Source: Nonomuraea sp. PA05 (GTDB taxonomy: Bacteria; Actinomycetota; Actinomycetes; Streptosporangiales; Streptosporangiaceae). From it: DNA of 64,000 nt. Both the position numbers and the translations under genes were made by a program. The notes under the pieces were generated by a model. It worked only from the letters and a program-made list of their open reading frames with translations, was not told where the DNA came from and did no database searches. Of the stretch, positions 8,194 to 16,838 are shown one piece after another. The stretch is from the NCBI RefSeq assembly GCF_008086045.1, contig NZ_VSEY01000014.1, positions 186,001 to 250,000 of the forward strand. The letters are read 5' to 3'. Position 1 is the stretch's first letter. Each line of letters opens with the position of its first letter.

Positions 8194-8577
8194 GCCGGTG
8201 ATCTGGAGCTCGGCGAACCCGGCGACCACCAGCGCCTGGGCGATGGCCCAGACGGCGCCGATCGTGGTGAAGCCGGCCGCGCCGGTGACGACGGCGGCGA
8301 CGCTGGCCAGGGTCCAGATGATGTTCAGGGCGATGACGGCCTTGGTGGCGGCCGGGCTGATGTCGCGGCGGGTGGCCAGGAGGCCGACGGCGGCGCCGTA
8401 CACGAGCAGGAAGACGCCGATGCCGCGCAGCAGGCCGGTGTCCGGGCCGAGCAGGTCGCCGACCGGGCCGGCGAAGGCGAGGTAGACCAGCCCGTTGCCG
8501 CCCGTGACGACGGCGTCGGCGGCCAGCGCCAGGCGCAGGAACTTCATGCGGTCGGTGGTGACGGTCAAGGCGGTCAT
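8170..8577 (-). CDS. Four-helix integral membrane protein, unknown function
   Basis: 135-aa protein with four predicted transmembrane segments: around LRLALAADAVVTGGNGLVYL, LLRGIGVFLLVYGAAVGLLA, AVIALNIIWTLASVAAVV and TTIGAVWAIAQALVVAGF. It ends in a short basic tail (LRKSRAN). I do not recognise a named family. It precedes the SnoaL-like gene, and the 31-bp tandem repeats fill the gap between them. The ATG at 8577 follows CGAGGAG at a usable distance. Confidence 0.75.
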   Translation of the reverse strand: MTALTVTTDRMKFLRLALAADAVVTGGNGLVYLAFAGPVGDLLGPDTGLLRGIGVFLLVYGAAVGLLATRRDISPAATKAVIALNIIWTLASVAAVVTGAAGFTTIGAVWAIAQALVVAGFAELQITGLRKSRAN

Positions 8578-8749
8578 GTCGGGCTCCTCGTGGATGGCCT
8601 CGTTTGTGCGGACATCTGAAAGATGCCAGGCCAGGAGTAGGGGCCGCGATTACGCGCCAGGTAAAGCGGGGCGGCGATCCCCACGTCGAGCAGGGGAAAG
8701 TGACCATATGTGACGGTGGTCACAACGGCAAGCCTGAGGCCGTCACGGC

Positions 8750-8783
8750 GACGGCCGCCGTCCGGAGGCGGGCGGCGGCCGTC
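8750..8783 (-). terminator. Hairpin after acyl-CoA synthetase gene
   Basis: Arms 8750-8763 and 8770-8783 pair over 14 bp with one mismatch and a 6-base loop. It lies 15 bases beyond the stop of the synthetase gene. The rest of 8578-8749 holds no gene that I can support. Confidence 0.65.
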
Positions 8784-8798
8784 GTGTGGCGGAGGGGG

Positions 8799-10460
8799 TC
8801 AGACGCCCAGGACCTCCCGGCGCAGGTGCGTCTTGAGGATCTTGCCGCCGGGGTTGCGGGGCAACTCGCCGTCCCGGAACCACACGTGCACCGGGATCTT
8901 GAACTTGGCGATCCGCTCCGCCAGGAACGCCTGCAGCTCCGGCACCTCGACCGTCCTGCCGGGGGCCAGCCGGACCACCGCGCCGACCTCCTCGCCCAGC
9001 TCGTCGTGCGGCACGCCGATCACGGCGGCGTCGTCCACGGCCGGGTGCTCGAACAGGGCCGCCTCCACCTCGGCGCAGTAGACGTTCTCGCCGCCCCTGA
9101 TCACCATGTCCTTGGCGCGGTCCACGATGTAGACGAAGCCCTCGTCGTCGATCTTGGCCAGGTCGCCGGTGTGCAGCCAGCCGCCGACGAACGTCTGCGC
9201 GGTGGCCTCCGGTTTGTTCCAGTAGCCGAGGATGACGTTCGGGCCGCGTACGCACAGCTCGCCGACCTCGCCCGGCGGCAGCTCGTTGCCCATCGGGTCC
9301 ACCACGCGCACGTCCACCACCGCGGACGGCAGGCCGATGCTGTCGGGTTTGGCCTGGTAGTCGGCTCCGCCGTTGCCGATGGCCAGGGCGGAGGTCTCGG
9401 TCATGCCGTAGCCGTTGGAGGGGGCGCGGTTGGGGAGGTTGGTGGTGATGCGTTCCAGCAGCTTGGGCGGGGCGGGGGCGCCGCCGTAGCCGAGGGTGGC
9501 CAGGGACGACAGGTCGTACTTGCCGAAGTCGGGGTGGGACATGAGCTGCCAGGCGTTGGTGGGCACGCCGATCATCGCGGTGACGCGCTCCCGTTCGATG
9601 AGGCGCAGCGCCTGCTCGGGGTCCCACTTGTACATCAGTACGAGGCCGCCGCCGCTGAACATCGTGGTGGTCATGGCCGAGAAGCAGCCGGTGACGTGGA
9701 AGAGGGGGACGGTGAGGAGGGTGATCCTGCGGGTGCCCGCCGCGGCGCCGACGTCCTTGCCGGCCATGGCGACGGCCTTCATGAGGCCGAACGCGACCGT
9801 CATGGGCGACTGGCCGATGTTGCGGTGGCTGCCGAGCGCGCCCTTCGGGTTGCCGGTCGTGCCGGAAGTGTAGAAGATCGTGGCCGGGTCGTCGGGGGCC
9901 AGCTCCACGTCGGGCAGCTTCACGTCCGCCACGACCTCGCCCATGACCTCGTCGAACGTGCGCGCCCCCGCCGGCGCCTCGCCCCTGGTGACGATCATCG
10001 GCACGCCCGTCGCCGCCAGCCGGACCGCGCGCTCGCCGTCGGCGATCAGCACCTTGGCTCCGGAGTCGCGCACGCCGTAGGCCAGCTCGGCCTCCGTCCA
10101 CCAGGCGTTGAGCGGTACGGCGATCGCCCCCGCCGCCAGCGCGGCCGAGAACGCGACCACCCACTCGGGGTAGTTGCGCATCGCCACGGCCACCCGGTCG
10201 CCCTTCGTCACGCCGTACTCCTCGACCAGGCGGTTCGCGAGGGTGGCGGCGCGGCGGAAGTGCTCCTCGAACGTGATGTGCTCGTCCTCGTAGACCAGGA
10301 ACACCTTCTCGCCGTGGAACCTGCTCATCTCCAGCAGGGCGCGAAAGTGGGCGGGAGCATGCTTCCATGTGCGTACGCCGGTGTCGCCGATCTCCTCGAT
10401 CTCGAAGAGCTGGCCGGGGGCGGTGAGCTGGGCCTGGACCTGGGCGTGCGAAAGAGACAT
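8799..10460 (-). CDS. Acyl-CoA synthetase (class I adenylate-forming)
   Basis: 553-aa AMP-binding enzyme that would activate a carboxylic acid, probably a medium- or long-chain fatty acid, via an acyl-AMP to acyl-CoA in the cytoplasm. All core motifs are present: the P-loop TIFYTSGTTGNPKG (about 195-208), YGMTETSALA (about 348), GGWLHTGDLAKIDDEGF (about 428) and the C-terminal catalytic lysine motif PGGKILKTHLR. The length is normal for FadD-type enzymes. A TetR-type palindrome lies 44 bp upstream of the start, hinting at fatty-acid-responsive repression. Chain-length preference cannot be read from the sequence. Confidence 0.92.
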   Translation of the reverse strand: MSLSHAQVQAQLTAPGQLFEIEEIGDTGVRTWKHAPAHFRALLEMSRFHGEKVFLVYEDEHITFEEHFRRAATLANRLVEEYGVTKGDRVAVAMRNYPEWVVAFSAALAAGAIAVPLNAWWTEAELAYGVRDSGAKVLIADGERAVRLAATGVPMIVTRGEAPAGARTFDEVMGEVVADVKLPDVELAPDDPATIFYTSGTTGNPKGALGSHRNIGQSPMTVAFGLMKAVAMAGKDVGAAAGTRRITLLTVPLFHVTGCFSAMTTTMFSGGGLVLMYKWDPEQALRLIERERVTAMIGVPTNAWQLMSHPDFGKYDLSSLATLGYGGAPAPPKLLERITTNLPNRAPSNGYGMTETSALAIGNGGADYQAKPDSIGLPSAVVDVRVVDPMGNELPPGEVGELCVRGPNVILGYWNKPEATAQTFVGGWLHTGDLAKIDDEGFVYIVDRAKDMVIRGGENVYCAEVEAALFEHPAVDDAAVIGVPHDELGEEVGAVVRLAPGRTVEVPELQAFLAERIAKFKIPVHVWFRDGELPRNPGGKILKTHLRREVLGV

Positions 10461-10503
10461 ACGCAGAACTCCCGCAATGGACGATTATTCCGGAGATTTC
10501 ACA

Positions 10504-10521
10504 GTACCGACCGGCCGGTAC
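10504..10521. promoter_or_regulatory. TetR-type palindromic operator upstream of acyl-CoA synthetase
   Basis: GTACCG (10504-10509) and CGGTAC (10516-10521) flank ACCGGC, a perfect 6-6-6 inverted repeat. It resembles the ACCG-CCGGT-type sites bound by TetR regulators of actinobacterial fatty-acid genes. No TetR gene adjoins it, so the regulator would act from elsewhere. Confidence 0.6.
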
Positions 10522-10546
10522 GTCGCGCTAGACGGTCCTCTGCCGA

Positions 10547-10557
10547 TGAAACTTTCA
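10547..10557. promoter_or_regulatory. GAAACTTTC palindrome, distal site before xylanase
   Basis: TGAAACTTTCA is a perfect 11-base palindrome, extending to 13 bases at 10546-10558. It shares the core with the proximal site at 10670-10680 and lies in the shared region between the synthetase and xylanase genes. Confidence 0.5.
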
Positions 10558-10669
10558 TTACTAGACCGATAGTTTCTGGCTTCCAACTGCTGATATAGCG
10601 TCGCCGTGAGCTTGCCATTGACCGTTCGCGCGCATGTCAATACCGTCTGCGATGCGATCTCCAACCGGC

Positions 10670-10680
10670 CGAAACTTTCG
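10670..10680 (+). promoter_or_regulatory. CGAAACTTTCG palindrome before xylanase gene
   Basis: A perfect 11-base palindrome three bases before the xylanase ribosome site. The same CGAAA/TTTCG inverted repeat is known upstream of Streptomyces xylanase genes, where it acts in xylan- or glucose-dependent repression. Repression here is inferred from that parallel. Confidence 0.6.
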
Positions 10681-10691
10681 TGCGGAGGTAG

Positions 10692-12353
10692 ATGTCCGTG
10701 CATTCGTCCAAGCTTCTTCGACTCCTCACGTTAGTGGGGATGTTCGCCGTCTTCCTCCTGCCCGCCACCCCGGCACAGGCCTCCGCGCCGCTGCGCACCC
10801 ACGCCGCCGCCAGGAGCAAGTTCATCGGCGCGGCGCTGGCCACCGGCCCGCTGTCCGGCGAGACCTCCTACCGCACGATCGCGGCCACCGAGTTCAACCA
10901 GGTGACCGCCGAGAACGCGATGAAGTGGGACGCCACCGAGCCCAGCCAGAACCAGTTCAACTTCTCCGGCGCCGACGCCATCGTCAACTTCGCCACCCAG
11001 AACAACCAGCAGGTCCACGGCCACACCCTGATCTGGCACCAGCAGACGCCCGGCTGGGTGCAGAGCCTCGGCGCCACCGCCATGCGCTCGGCGATCCAGA
11101 ACCACATCAGCCAGGTCGTCGGCCGCTACGCCGACAACGCGACCGTGGTCTCCTGGGACGTGGTCAACGAGATCTTCGACGACAACGGCGGCTGGCGCAC
11201 CTCCTTCTGGTACAACACGCTCGGCCAGAGCTACGTCGCCGACGCCTTCCGCGCCGCCCGCGCCGCCGACCCCAACGCCCGGCTGTGCATCAACGACTAC
11301 AACGTCGAGGGCATCAACGCCAAGAGCACCGCGATGTACAACCTGGTCTCCTCGCTGCGCCAGCAGGGCGTCCCGGTCGACTGCGTGGGCTTCCAGGGGC
11401 ACCTGGCCATCCAGTACGGCTTCCCCGGCGACATCCAGCAGAACATGCAGCGCTTCGCCGACCTCGGCGTCCAGGTGCGGGTCACCGAGCTGGACGTGCG
11501 CATGCAGATGCCCAGGGACACCACCAAGGACACCACCCAGGCCACCTACTACCGCAACGTGGTCAACGCCTGCAACGCCGTCACCGCCTGCGCGGGCGTG
11601 ACGATCTGGGGCTTCACGGACAAGTACTCCTGGGTGCCGGACACGTTCTCCGGCCAGGGCGCCGCACTGATCTACGACGAGAACTACCAGCAGAAGCCGT
11701 CCTACACCGCGGTGCACGACGCGCTGGCGGGCGGCACCACCACCGACCCCACCCCGCCGACCACGCCGGGCACGCCGGCGGCGAGCAGCGTGACGTCCAA
11801 CTCGGCCACGCTGACCTGGACCGCCTCCACCGACAGCGGCGGCAGCGGCCTGGCCGGTTACAACGTCTACCGCGAGCAGGGCACGACGGACACGCAGCTC
11901 GGCCAGAGCACGACCAACTCGATCAACCTCACCGGGCTCACCCCGAACACCCAGTACCAGGTGTACGTGCGCGCCCGTGACGGAGCGGGCAACCTGTCCG
12001 CCAACTCGGCGCTCGCCACGTTCACCACGCAGTCCGGCCCGGTCGGCGGCGGCTGCACCGCCGTGGGCACCGTGCAGAGCCAGTGGAACAACGGCTACGT
12101 CGTCCAGCCCGTCACCGTCACCAACAGCGGCTCGTCGGCGATCACCGGCTGGACCGTCACCTTCACCCTGCCCGCAGGCCACACGCTCGCCGGGTCGTGG
12201 AACGCCACCCTGACCGTCAGCGGCCAGACCGTCACCGCCAGGAACGCCTCCTACAACGGCAACCTGGCGCCGAACGCCGGCACCTCGTTCGGCTACCAGG
12301 TCAACCGCCCGACCGGGAACACGCAGACGCCTTCCGGCTACACCTGTGCCTGA
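10692..12353 (+). CDS. Secreted GH10 endo-1,4-beta-xylanase with FnIII and CBM2
   Basis: Modular secreted xylanase of 553 aa. A Sec signal peptide (about 1-30, ending PAQASA) is followed by a GH10 catalytic barrel (about 40-345), a Thr/Pro linker, a fibronectin III domain (about 355-440) and a C-terminal CBM2 (about 450-553) likely to bind cellulose or xylan. The acid/base is E160 in WDVVNE and the nucleophile E266 in VTELDV. It would cut xylan backbones outside the cell. GGAGG at 10684-10688 is only three bases from the ATG at 10692, so GTG at 10698, nine bases away, may be the true start. Two GAAACTTTC palindromes precede it. Confidence 0.95.
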   Translation: MSVHSSKLLRLLTLVGMFAVFLLPATPAQASAPLRTHAAARSKFIGAALATGPLSGETSYRTIAATEFNQVTAENAMKWDATEPSQNQFNFSGADAIVNFATQNNQQVHGHTLIWHQQTPGWVQSLGATAMRSAIQNHISQVVGRYADNATVVSWDVVNEIFDDNGGWRTSFWYNTLGQSYVADAFRAARAADPNARLCINDYNVEGINAKSTAMYNLVSSLRQQGVPVDCVGFQGHLAIQYGFPGDIQQNMQRFADLGVQVRVTELDVRMQMPRDTTKDTTQATYYRNVVNACNAVTACAGVTIWGFTDKYSWVPDTFSGQGAALIYDENYQQKPSYTAVHDALAGGTTTDPTPPTTPGTPAASSVTSNSATLTWTASTDSGGSGLAGYNVYREQGTTDTQLGQSTTNSINLTGLTPNTQYQVYVRARDGAGNLSANSALATFTTQSGPVGGGCTAVGTVQSQWNNGYVVQPVTVTNSGSSAITGWTVTFTLPAGHTLAGSWNATLTVSGQTVTARNASYNGNLAPNAGTSFGYQVNRPTGNTQTPSGYTCA

Positions 12354-12373
12354 TCGAGGCGCCTGAAACGGGG

Positions 12374-12428
12374 ATCCCCTGGGGCCTGCCCGCCTGCCCG
12401 CCCGGCATCGGCACCCGCCCCAGGGGAT
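12374..12428 (+). terminator. Stem-loop after xylanase gene
   Basis: ATCCCCTGGGGC (12374-12385) is the exact reverse complement of GCCCCAGGGGAT (12417-12428), with a 31-base C-rich loop and TCTCTCC following. It starts 21 bases after the xylanase stop. Confidence 0.6.
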
Positions 12429-12494
12429 TCTCTCCGCCCGGAATATTGACATTTAAACCGTCGAGGTCTGTCGTTCGCCTAGGAGGTGAACGGC

Positions 12495-13310
12495 ATGAAC
12501 GAATGGGATGCCACCTCGTACGCGGGAAAGGACACGATCCTGCGAGTCGTCCGGGAGGAGGCCGAGCGGCTGTTCGCGCTCGCCGAACCGGAGGAGGCCT
12601 GGGAGGCGCCGACCGCCTGCACGGGCTGGACCACGCGCGACGTGGTCGCGCACATCGTCGACACGACGGAGGGCTACTTCGCCGCCTTCGACGCCGCTCG
12701 CGGCGGAGGGGACCTCGGGACGGCGTACGGGCTGCCCGGCATGGGGGACCGGGTCAACGCCCAGGCGCTCGCGCTGCGCGGAGTGCCGCAGAAGGAGCTC
12801 CTCGACCGGCTCAGAGCGGACTTCGAGCGGATGCAGACCATCCTGCGCGGGCTCGGCGAGGACGAGTGGGCCGGGCTGACCGTCCCGCACTTCTACATGG
12901 GGCCGCTGCCGGCGTACTTCTACGCGGCGGGGCAGCTCATGGACTACGCGGTGCACTCGTGGGACGTCCGGCAGGGGAGCGGGCGGGCGCACGGGCTGCC
13001 GGGGGAGGCGGCGGACCTGCTCGTGCCGTTCATGTTCGTGCTGTGGCAGTCCACGATCCGGCAGGGGGCGGATCTGACGCCGTTCGAGATCGGGATCCGG
13101 GTCGGCGGGGTCAACGGGGGTGACTTCCGGGTTTCGGTGGGGGCGCGGGGGATGACGTACGAGCCCGGGAAGCTGGACGGGCTGCCGGCGGTCATCGAGT
13201 TCGACGCCGGGAGCATGGTGCTCACGACGTTCGGGCGGAGCAACTCCGGCACGGTGCGCGGTGATCTGCGGGTCGCCGACCGGTACCTGAATCTGTTCTT
13301 CCGGATCTAG
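12495..13310 (+). CDS. Maleylpyruvate isomerase-family mycothiol-dependent enzyme
   Basis: 271-aa DinB/MDMPI-fold protein. The N-terminal four-helix bundle shows the family pattern ACTGWTTRDVVAHIVD with a likely metal-binding His, then a second region AGQLMDYAVHSWDVRQG. The C-terminal part (about 175-271) is the small domain common in these proteins. Members use mycothiol as cofactor for isomerase or S-transfer reactions; the substrate is unknown. The ATG at 12495 is chosen because AGGAGG (12481-12486) lies eight bases upstream; GTG at 12486 would overlap that site. Confidence 0.82.
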   Translation: MNEWDATSYAGKDTILRVVREEAERLFALAEPEEAWEAPTACTGWTTRDVVAHIVDTTEGYFAAFDAARGGGDLGTAYGLPGMGDRVNAQALALRGVPQKELLDRLRADFERMQTILRGLGEDEWAGLTVPHFYMGPLPAYFYAAGQLMDYAVHSWDVRQGSGRAHGLPGEAADLLVPFMFVLWQSTIRQGADLTPFEIGIRVGGVNGGDFRVSVGARGMTYEPGKLDGLPAVIEFDAGSMVLTTFGRSNSGTVRGDLRVADRYLNLFFRI

Positions 13311-13332
13311 CTTCGAGCCGTGGCGCAGTGGC

Positions 13333-13686
13333 TTGCTGGTGGGGTGGCCGGCAGGCCGCTGCGCCGCGGGATCCCGCGGGGCGATCGTCGCGACGTGGGC
13401 GGATGGGGCAATGCTCCGGATCGTCTGCGTCTTCAGCGCGCGGACCTTCGACCGGATCTTCAGCGGCATGGTGGCGAAGAACGCCGAAGGCATGCTGGAG
13501 TTGCCGTCCCCGCGCCGCCGCGCGACCGGCAGCTTCCAGGGCTGGCCTCTGGACGAGGAGACAGTCGGGCGTTGCCTCGCGGACGTCACCTTGGTCGAGG
13601 GCGGGCGTACGTGCATAGCCAGGGCGTGGCAACATCGCCACGCTCTCGGCCTCGTCCCTAGCCCTTCACCGAGCCGCCGAAGTTGA
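13333..13686 (+). CDS. Unrecognised ORF, possible gene remnant
   Basis: The 347 bases between the MDMPI-family gene and the ABC permease gene hold one frame with coding-like GC-rich third positions (ATG at 13333 or 13411; IVCVFSARTFDRIFSGMVAK is a representative stretch). It matches no family I recognise, has no clear ribosome site, and overlaps the convergent permease gene by 29 bp. It may be a fragment or spurious. Confidence 0.25.
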   Translation: MLVGWPAGRCAAGSRGAIVATWADGAMLRIVCVFSARTFDRIFSGMVAKNAEGMLELPSPRRRATGSFQGWPLDEETVGRCLADVTLVEGGRTCIARAWQHRHALGLVPSPSPSRRS

Positions 13687-14479
13687 ACGACCCCGCCAGG
13701 TACTTGTTGACCGCCACGTAGAGCACCACCGCTGGCGCCGTGTACAACACCGAGAACGCCGCCAGCTGCCCATAAGCCACCTGCCCGTACGTGGAGAAGA
13801 ACGTGTAGACGGTGACGGCCGCCGGCTGCTTCTCCGGCGTGTCGAGCAGGACGAACGGCGCGAAGAAGTTCCCCCACTGCCCCACGAACACGAAGATCGC
13901 CACCACCGCGATCCCCGGCGCCATCAAGGGCCCCACCACCGCGCGCAGTGACCGCACCCAGCCGGCGCCGTCCACCCAGGCGGCCTCCTCCAGGCTGACC
14001 GGCACCCCGTCCATGAAGTTCTTCATCATCCAGATGGAGAACGGCAGCGAGCTGGCCGTCAGGAACAGCACCATCGCCAGCACGGAGCCGTACAGGTTGA
14101 ACCGGAAGAACATCGCGTAGACGGGCACGAGGATCGCCGTCACCGGCAGACCCGTGGTGAACAGCAGCGTCAGCATGAAGTGGCGGCGGTAGCGGAGCTG
14201 GTAGCGCGACAGCGGGTACGCGGCCAGCCCCGCCACCAGCACCGTGAGGAGGGCCGTGGAGCCCGAGATGACGACGGAGTTGATCAGCGGGAGGATGATC
14301 GTCTCCCAGGTGAGCACGGCCTGGAAGTTGGCCAGGGAGAAGGCGAAGGTCGGGGTGGCGGAGAGCGACGCCTCGGGCTGCACCGAGGAGAGGAGCACCC
14401 ACAGGAAGGGCCCGAGGAAGGCCAGCGTGATGACGAGCAGCGACAGCAGGGCCGCGCCCCTGGCGGCGATCCGGGTCAT
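13658..14479 (-). CDS. Carbohydrate ABC transporter permease (MalG-like)
   Basis: 273-aa inner-membrane permease of the CUT1 sugar importer family with about six transmembrane segments. The EAA loop that docks the ATPase is clear (SLEEAAWVDGAGWVRSLRAVVGPLMAPG). The ATG at 14479 overlaps the stop of the partner permease by 4 bp (ATGA), so the genes are translationally coupled. It is the last gene of the binding protein-permease-permease operon. No ATPase gene follows, so a shared ATPase (MsiK type) is likely. Confidence 0.92.
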   Translation of the reverse strand: MTRIAARGAALLSLLVITLAFLGPFLWVLLSSVQPEASLSATPTFAFSLANFQAVLTWETIILPLINSVVISGSTALLTVLVAGLAAYPLSRYQLRYRRHFMLTLLFTTGLPVTAILVPVYAMFFRFNLYGSVLAMVLFLTASSLPFSIWMMKNFMDGVPVSLEEAAWVDGAGWVRSLRAVVGPLMAPGIAVVAIFVFVGQWGNFFAPFVLLDTPEKQPAAVTVYTFFSTYGQVAYGQLAAFSVLYTAPAVVLYVAVNKYLAGSFNFGGSVKG

Positions 14480-15393
14480 GCGTCCTCCACCTTGATCAGA
14501 CGCAGGTATACGAGCGAGAACAGCGCCCCGATGACGAGCATGACCAGCGCGATGGCCGAGCCGTAGCCGATCTCGAAGTAGCGGAAGGCCTGCTCGTACA
14601 TGTAGAGCGGAGTGGTCTGGCTGGCGGTGCCCGGTCCGCCGCCGGTCAGGGCGTAGATGAGGCCGAAGCTGGCCAGCGTCTGGAGGGTGATCAGCATGAG
14701 GTTCGACATGATCGAGCGGCGGATCAGCGGCAGGGTGATGTGCAGCAGCCGCCGCAGGGGGCTCGCCCCGTCCACCGCCGCGGCCTCCACCAGGTCGGGC
14801 GGCACCTCCGACAGGGCGGCCGAGTACACCAGCATGGAGAAGGCGGTGCCGCGCCAGACGTTGGCCAGGATGACGGCGAGCATCGGCGCGGTGTAGAGCC
14901 ACTCCTGCGAGATGCCGAGCACGGTGTTGAGCGTGCCGTCCTCCGACAGGAACGAGAACCAGCAGGCGGCGGCGACGATCTCGGGCATCACCCAGGCGCC
15001 GATGACCACGCCGTTGACGACGCTGCGCGTCACCCGGCCGCGGCCGCGCTGGAGGAGGGCGATGATCAGGCCCAGCGTGTTCTGGCCGATCACGGCCGAG
15101 CCGATGACGAAGACGAACGTGAGCAGGAAGGAGTTGACGAAGTTCGGGTCGTCGAACATCCGCGTGAAGTTGTCGAAGCCCACGAACTGCGAGTTCACCG
15201 AGGCGGAGCCGGTCAGGGTCTCGTTGGTGAAGGCGATGTAGACGCTCCACAGGATGGGCCCCGCCAGGAACAGCGCCAGCAGCACCAGCGCGGGGGCCAT
15301 CGGGAGCAGCCAGCGCAGTACCCGCCGCCGCCGTGCCGGGCCGCCCGGCGGCGTGCCCGTCACGGCCGGCGACGGTGCTGTGGCGATCGTCAT
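14476..15393 (-). CDS. Carbohydrate ABC transporter permease (MalF-like)
   Basis: 305-aa CUT1 permease. A Pro/Arg-rich cytoplasmic N-terminus precedes a first membrane helix (LLPMAPALVLLALFLAGPIL), and about six segments are visible in total. The EAA motif reads PDLVEAAAVDGASPLRRLLHITLPLIR. It forms the translocation pore with the MalG-like partner. It overlaps the upstream binding-protein gene by 4 bp (15390-15393) and the downstream permease gene by 4 bp. Confidence 0.92.
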   Translation of the reverse strand: MTIATAPSPAVTGTPPGGPARRRRVLRWLLPMAPALVLLALFLAGPILWSVYIAFTNETLTGSASVNSQFVGFDNFTRMFDDPNFVNSFLLTFVFVIGSAVIGQNTLGLIIALLQRGRGRVTRSVVNGVVIGAWVMPEIVAAACWFSFLSEDGTLNTVLGISQEWLYTAPMLAVILANVWRGTAFSMLVYSAALSEVPPDLVEAAAVDGASPLRRLLHITLPLIRRSIMSNLMLITLQTLASFGLIYALTGGGPGTASQTTPLYMYEQAFRYFEIGYGSAIALVMLVIGALFSLVYLRLIKVEDA

Positions 15394-16754
15394 CGGGCCA
15401 GGACCTTGTCGGCGCCTCCGACGGCTCCCGGCAGCGCCTTGACGTAGGCGGCGGTGGCCTCCTCAGGGCTGCGCGAGCCGGTGGTGACCGCCTCCATGGC
15501 CTCCTGGACCTGCGCCGACACCTTCGGGTACGCCTCGTAGGCCGGCCGGTAGTGCGTCACCTCGGCCAGGTCGGTGAAGAACTTCACGCTCGGGTTGTCG
15601 GCGGTGTACTTCGGGTCGGCCGCGACGTCCTTGCGCGGCGCCAGGTCGCCGGTGCTCACGGAGTACGTCAGCGAGTTGTCCTTGTTGGTGGCCACCGTGA
15701 TGAAGTCGAACGCCTCCTGCTTGAGCTTGGCGTAGGAGCTCATCGCCATCACCCAGCCGCCCGACATGCTGACCGCGCCCGGCTCCTCGCCGTTCTGCGT
15801 CGGCATGGCCGTCCAGCCGGCCTTCTGCTGCCACTCGGGCCACGGCTTGGTGCTGGTCGGCTTCCAGGCCGCCGCCGTCCACGCGCCGTCGAGCGAGATG
15901 CCGACCTTGCCGGCGGGGAACCACTCCAGGTTGACCTTGTCGGCGAGCTTGGCGTTGTGCGCGTCGGCCTGCTTGGGGCCGAGCTCCTCGCGGTAGACGG
16001 TGTTGATGAAGGTCAGGGCGTCGGTGAAGTTCTTGCCGCCGGCCACCCACTTCTGCTGCGTGTCGTCGTAGAGGGTGCCGCCGGGGGTGCCGTACAGGAG
16101 CATCTCGAAGCCCTGCATGGTGGACGCCTCACCGTGGATCTTCGTGGAGTACATGCTGAACGGGACGGCGTCCGGCACCTTCTGCTTGATCGTGCGGGCG
16201 GCGGTCAGGATGTCGTTCCAGCTCTTCGGCTCCCAGGGGACGGGCAGGCCGGCCTTGGCGAAGACGTCCTTGTGGTACCAGAGGCCGCGCGTGTCCGTGC
16301 TGATGGGCACGCCGTAGATCTTGCCGTCGACGCCCTTGGCCGCCTCCTTGACCGAGTCGGGGAACTGGGCGGTCCAGTCGGGCCACTTGGTCAGGTAGTC
16401 GTCGAGCGGGGCCAGCTTGCCCGCCGCGACGTCCGCGTTGACCTGGAACGTGTCGTGCAGGTAGACGTCGGGCGCCGAGTCGGGCGAGCGGTTCAGCAGC
16501 GCCAGTTTCGTGTAGTAGGCCTCGTTGTTGCCCTGCACCGCGGTCAGCTTGATCGTGACCCCGGGGTGGGCGCTCTCGTACTGCTTCTTCGCGTCGCGGA
16601 GCATGTTCTCCAGATGCGGCCACGTCGGCTCCACCTTGTAGAGGACTTCGAGCTCTTTGGCTCCGGACGCCTCCTGCGCGGCACCGCCACCGCAACCCGC
16701 GGCTGTCAGCGCTGTCAACAACACGAGGGAACCAGCCAGGCTCCGTCTCATCAC
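15390..16754 (-). CDS. Sugar-binding lipoprotein of ABC importer
   Basis: 454-aa extracellular solute-binding protein (family 1). A lipoprotein signal peptide ends at the lipobox TAAGC (Cys about residue 21), so it is anchored outside the membrane. Family features include the N-terminal LEVLYKVEPTWPHLENMLRD and the central KIYGVPISTDTRGLWYHKDVFAKAGL hinge region. As first gene of the operon it sets substrate entry. A mannose-containing oligosaccharide is inferred from the neighbouring ROK regulator and alpha-mannosidase. GGGGAGG precedes the ATG. Confidence 0.92.
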   Translation of the reverse strand: MMRRSLAGSLVLLTALTAAGCGGGAAQEASGAKELEVLYKVEPTWPHLENMLRDAKKQYESAHPGVTIKLTAVQGNNEAYYTKLALLNRSPDSAPDVYLHDTFQVNADVAAGKLAPLDDYLTKWPDWTAQFPDSVKEAAKGVDGKIYGVPISTDTRGLWYHKDVFAKAGLPVPWEPKSWNDILTAARTIKQKVPDAVPFSMYSTKIHGEASTMQGFEMLLYGTPGGTLYDDTQQKWVAGGKNFTDALTFINTVYREELGPKQADAHNAKLADKVNLEWFPAGKVGISLDGAWTAAAWKPTSTKPWPEWQQKAGWTAMPTQNGEEPGAVSMSGGWVMAMSSYAKLKQEAFDFITVATNKDNSLTYSVSTGDLAPRKDVAADPKYTADNPSVKFFTDLAEVTHYRPAYEAYPKVSAQVQEAMEAVTTGSRSPEEATAAYVKALPGAVGGADKVLAR

Positions 16755-16788
16755 GGCCTCCCCTTGTTTCCTTGGGTTGCTGGAGAAC

Positions 16789-16815
16789 GTAAATCTTTTT
16801 GATTTACTAAGTCAA
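16789..16815. promoter_or_regulatory. ROK-type operator within a divergent promoter
   Basis: GTAAATC (16789-16795) and GATTTAC (16801-16807) form a perfect inverted repeat around TTTTT. On the minus strand TTGACT (16815-16810) is a -35-like box and the palindrome fills the spacer to a weak -10. A bound repressor would block the transporter promoter. Its AT-richness stands out sharply from the surroundings. Confidence 0.65.
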
Positions 16816-16838
16816 CACTCTGTGGTGACATTGCTCAC

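Noticed and set aside
12486..12494. GTG start at 12486 for the MDMPI-family gene
   Set aside because: It would overlap the AGGAGG ribosome site that is well spaced for the ATG at 12495.
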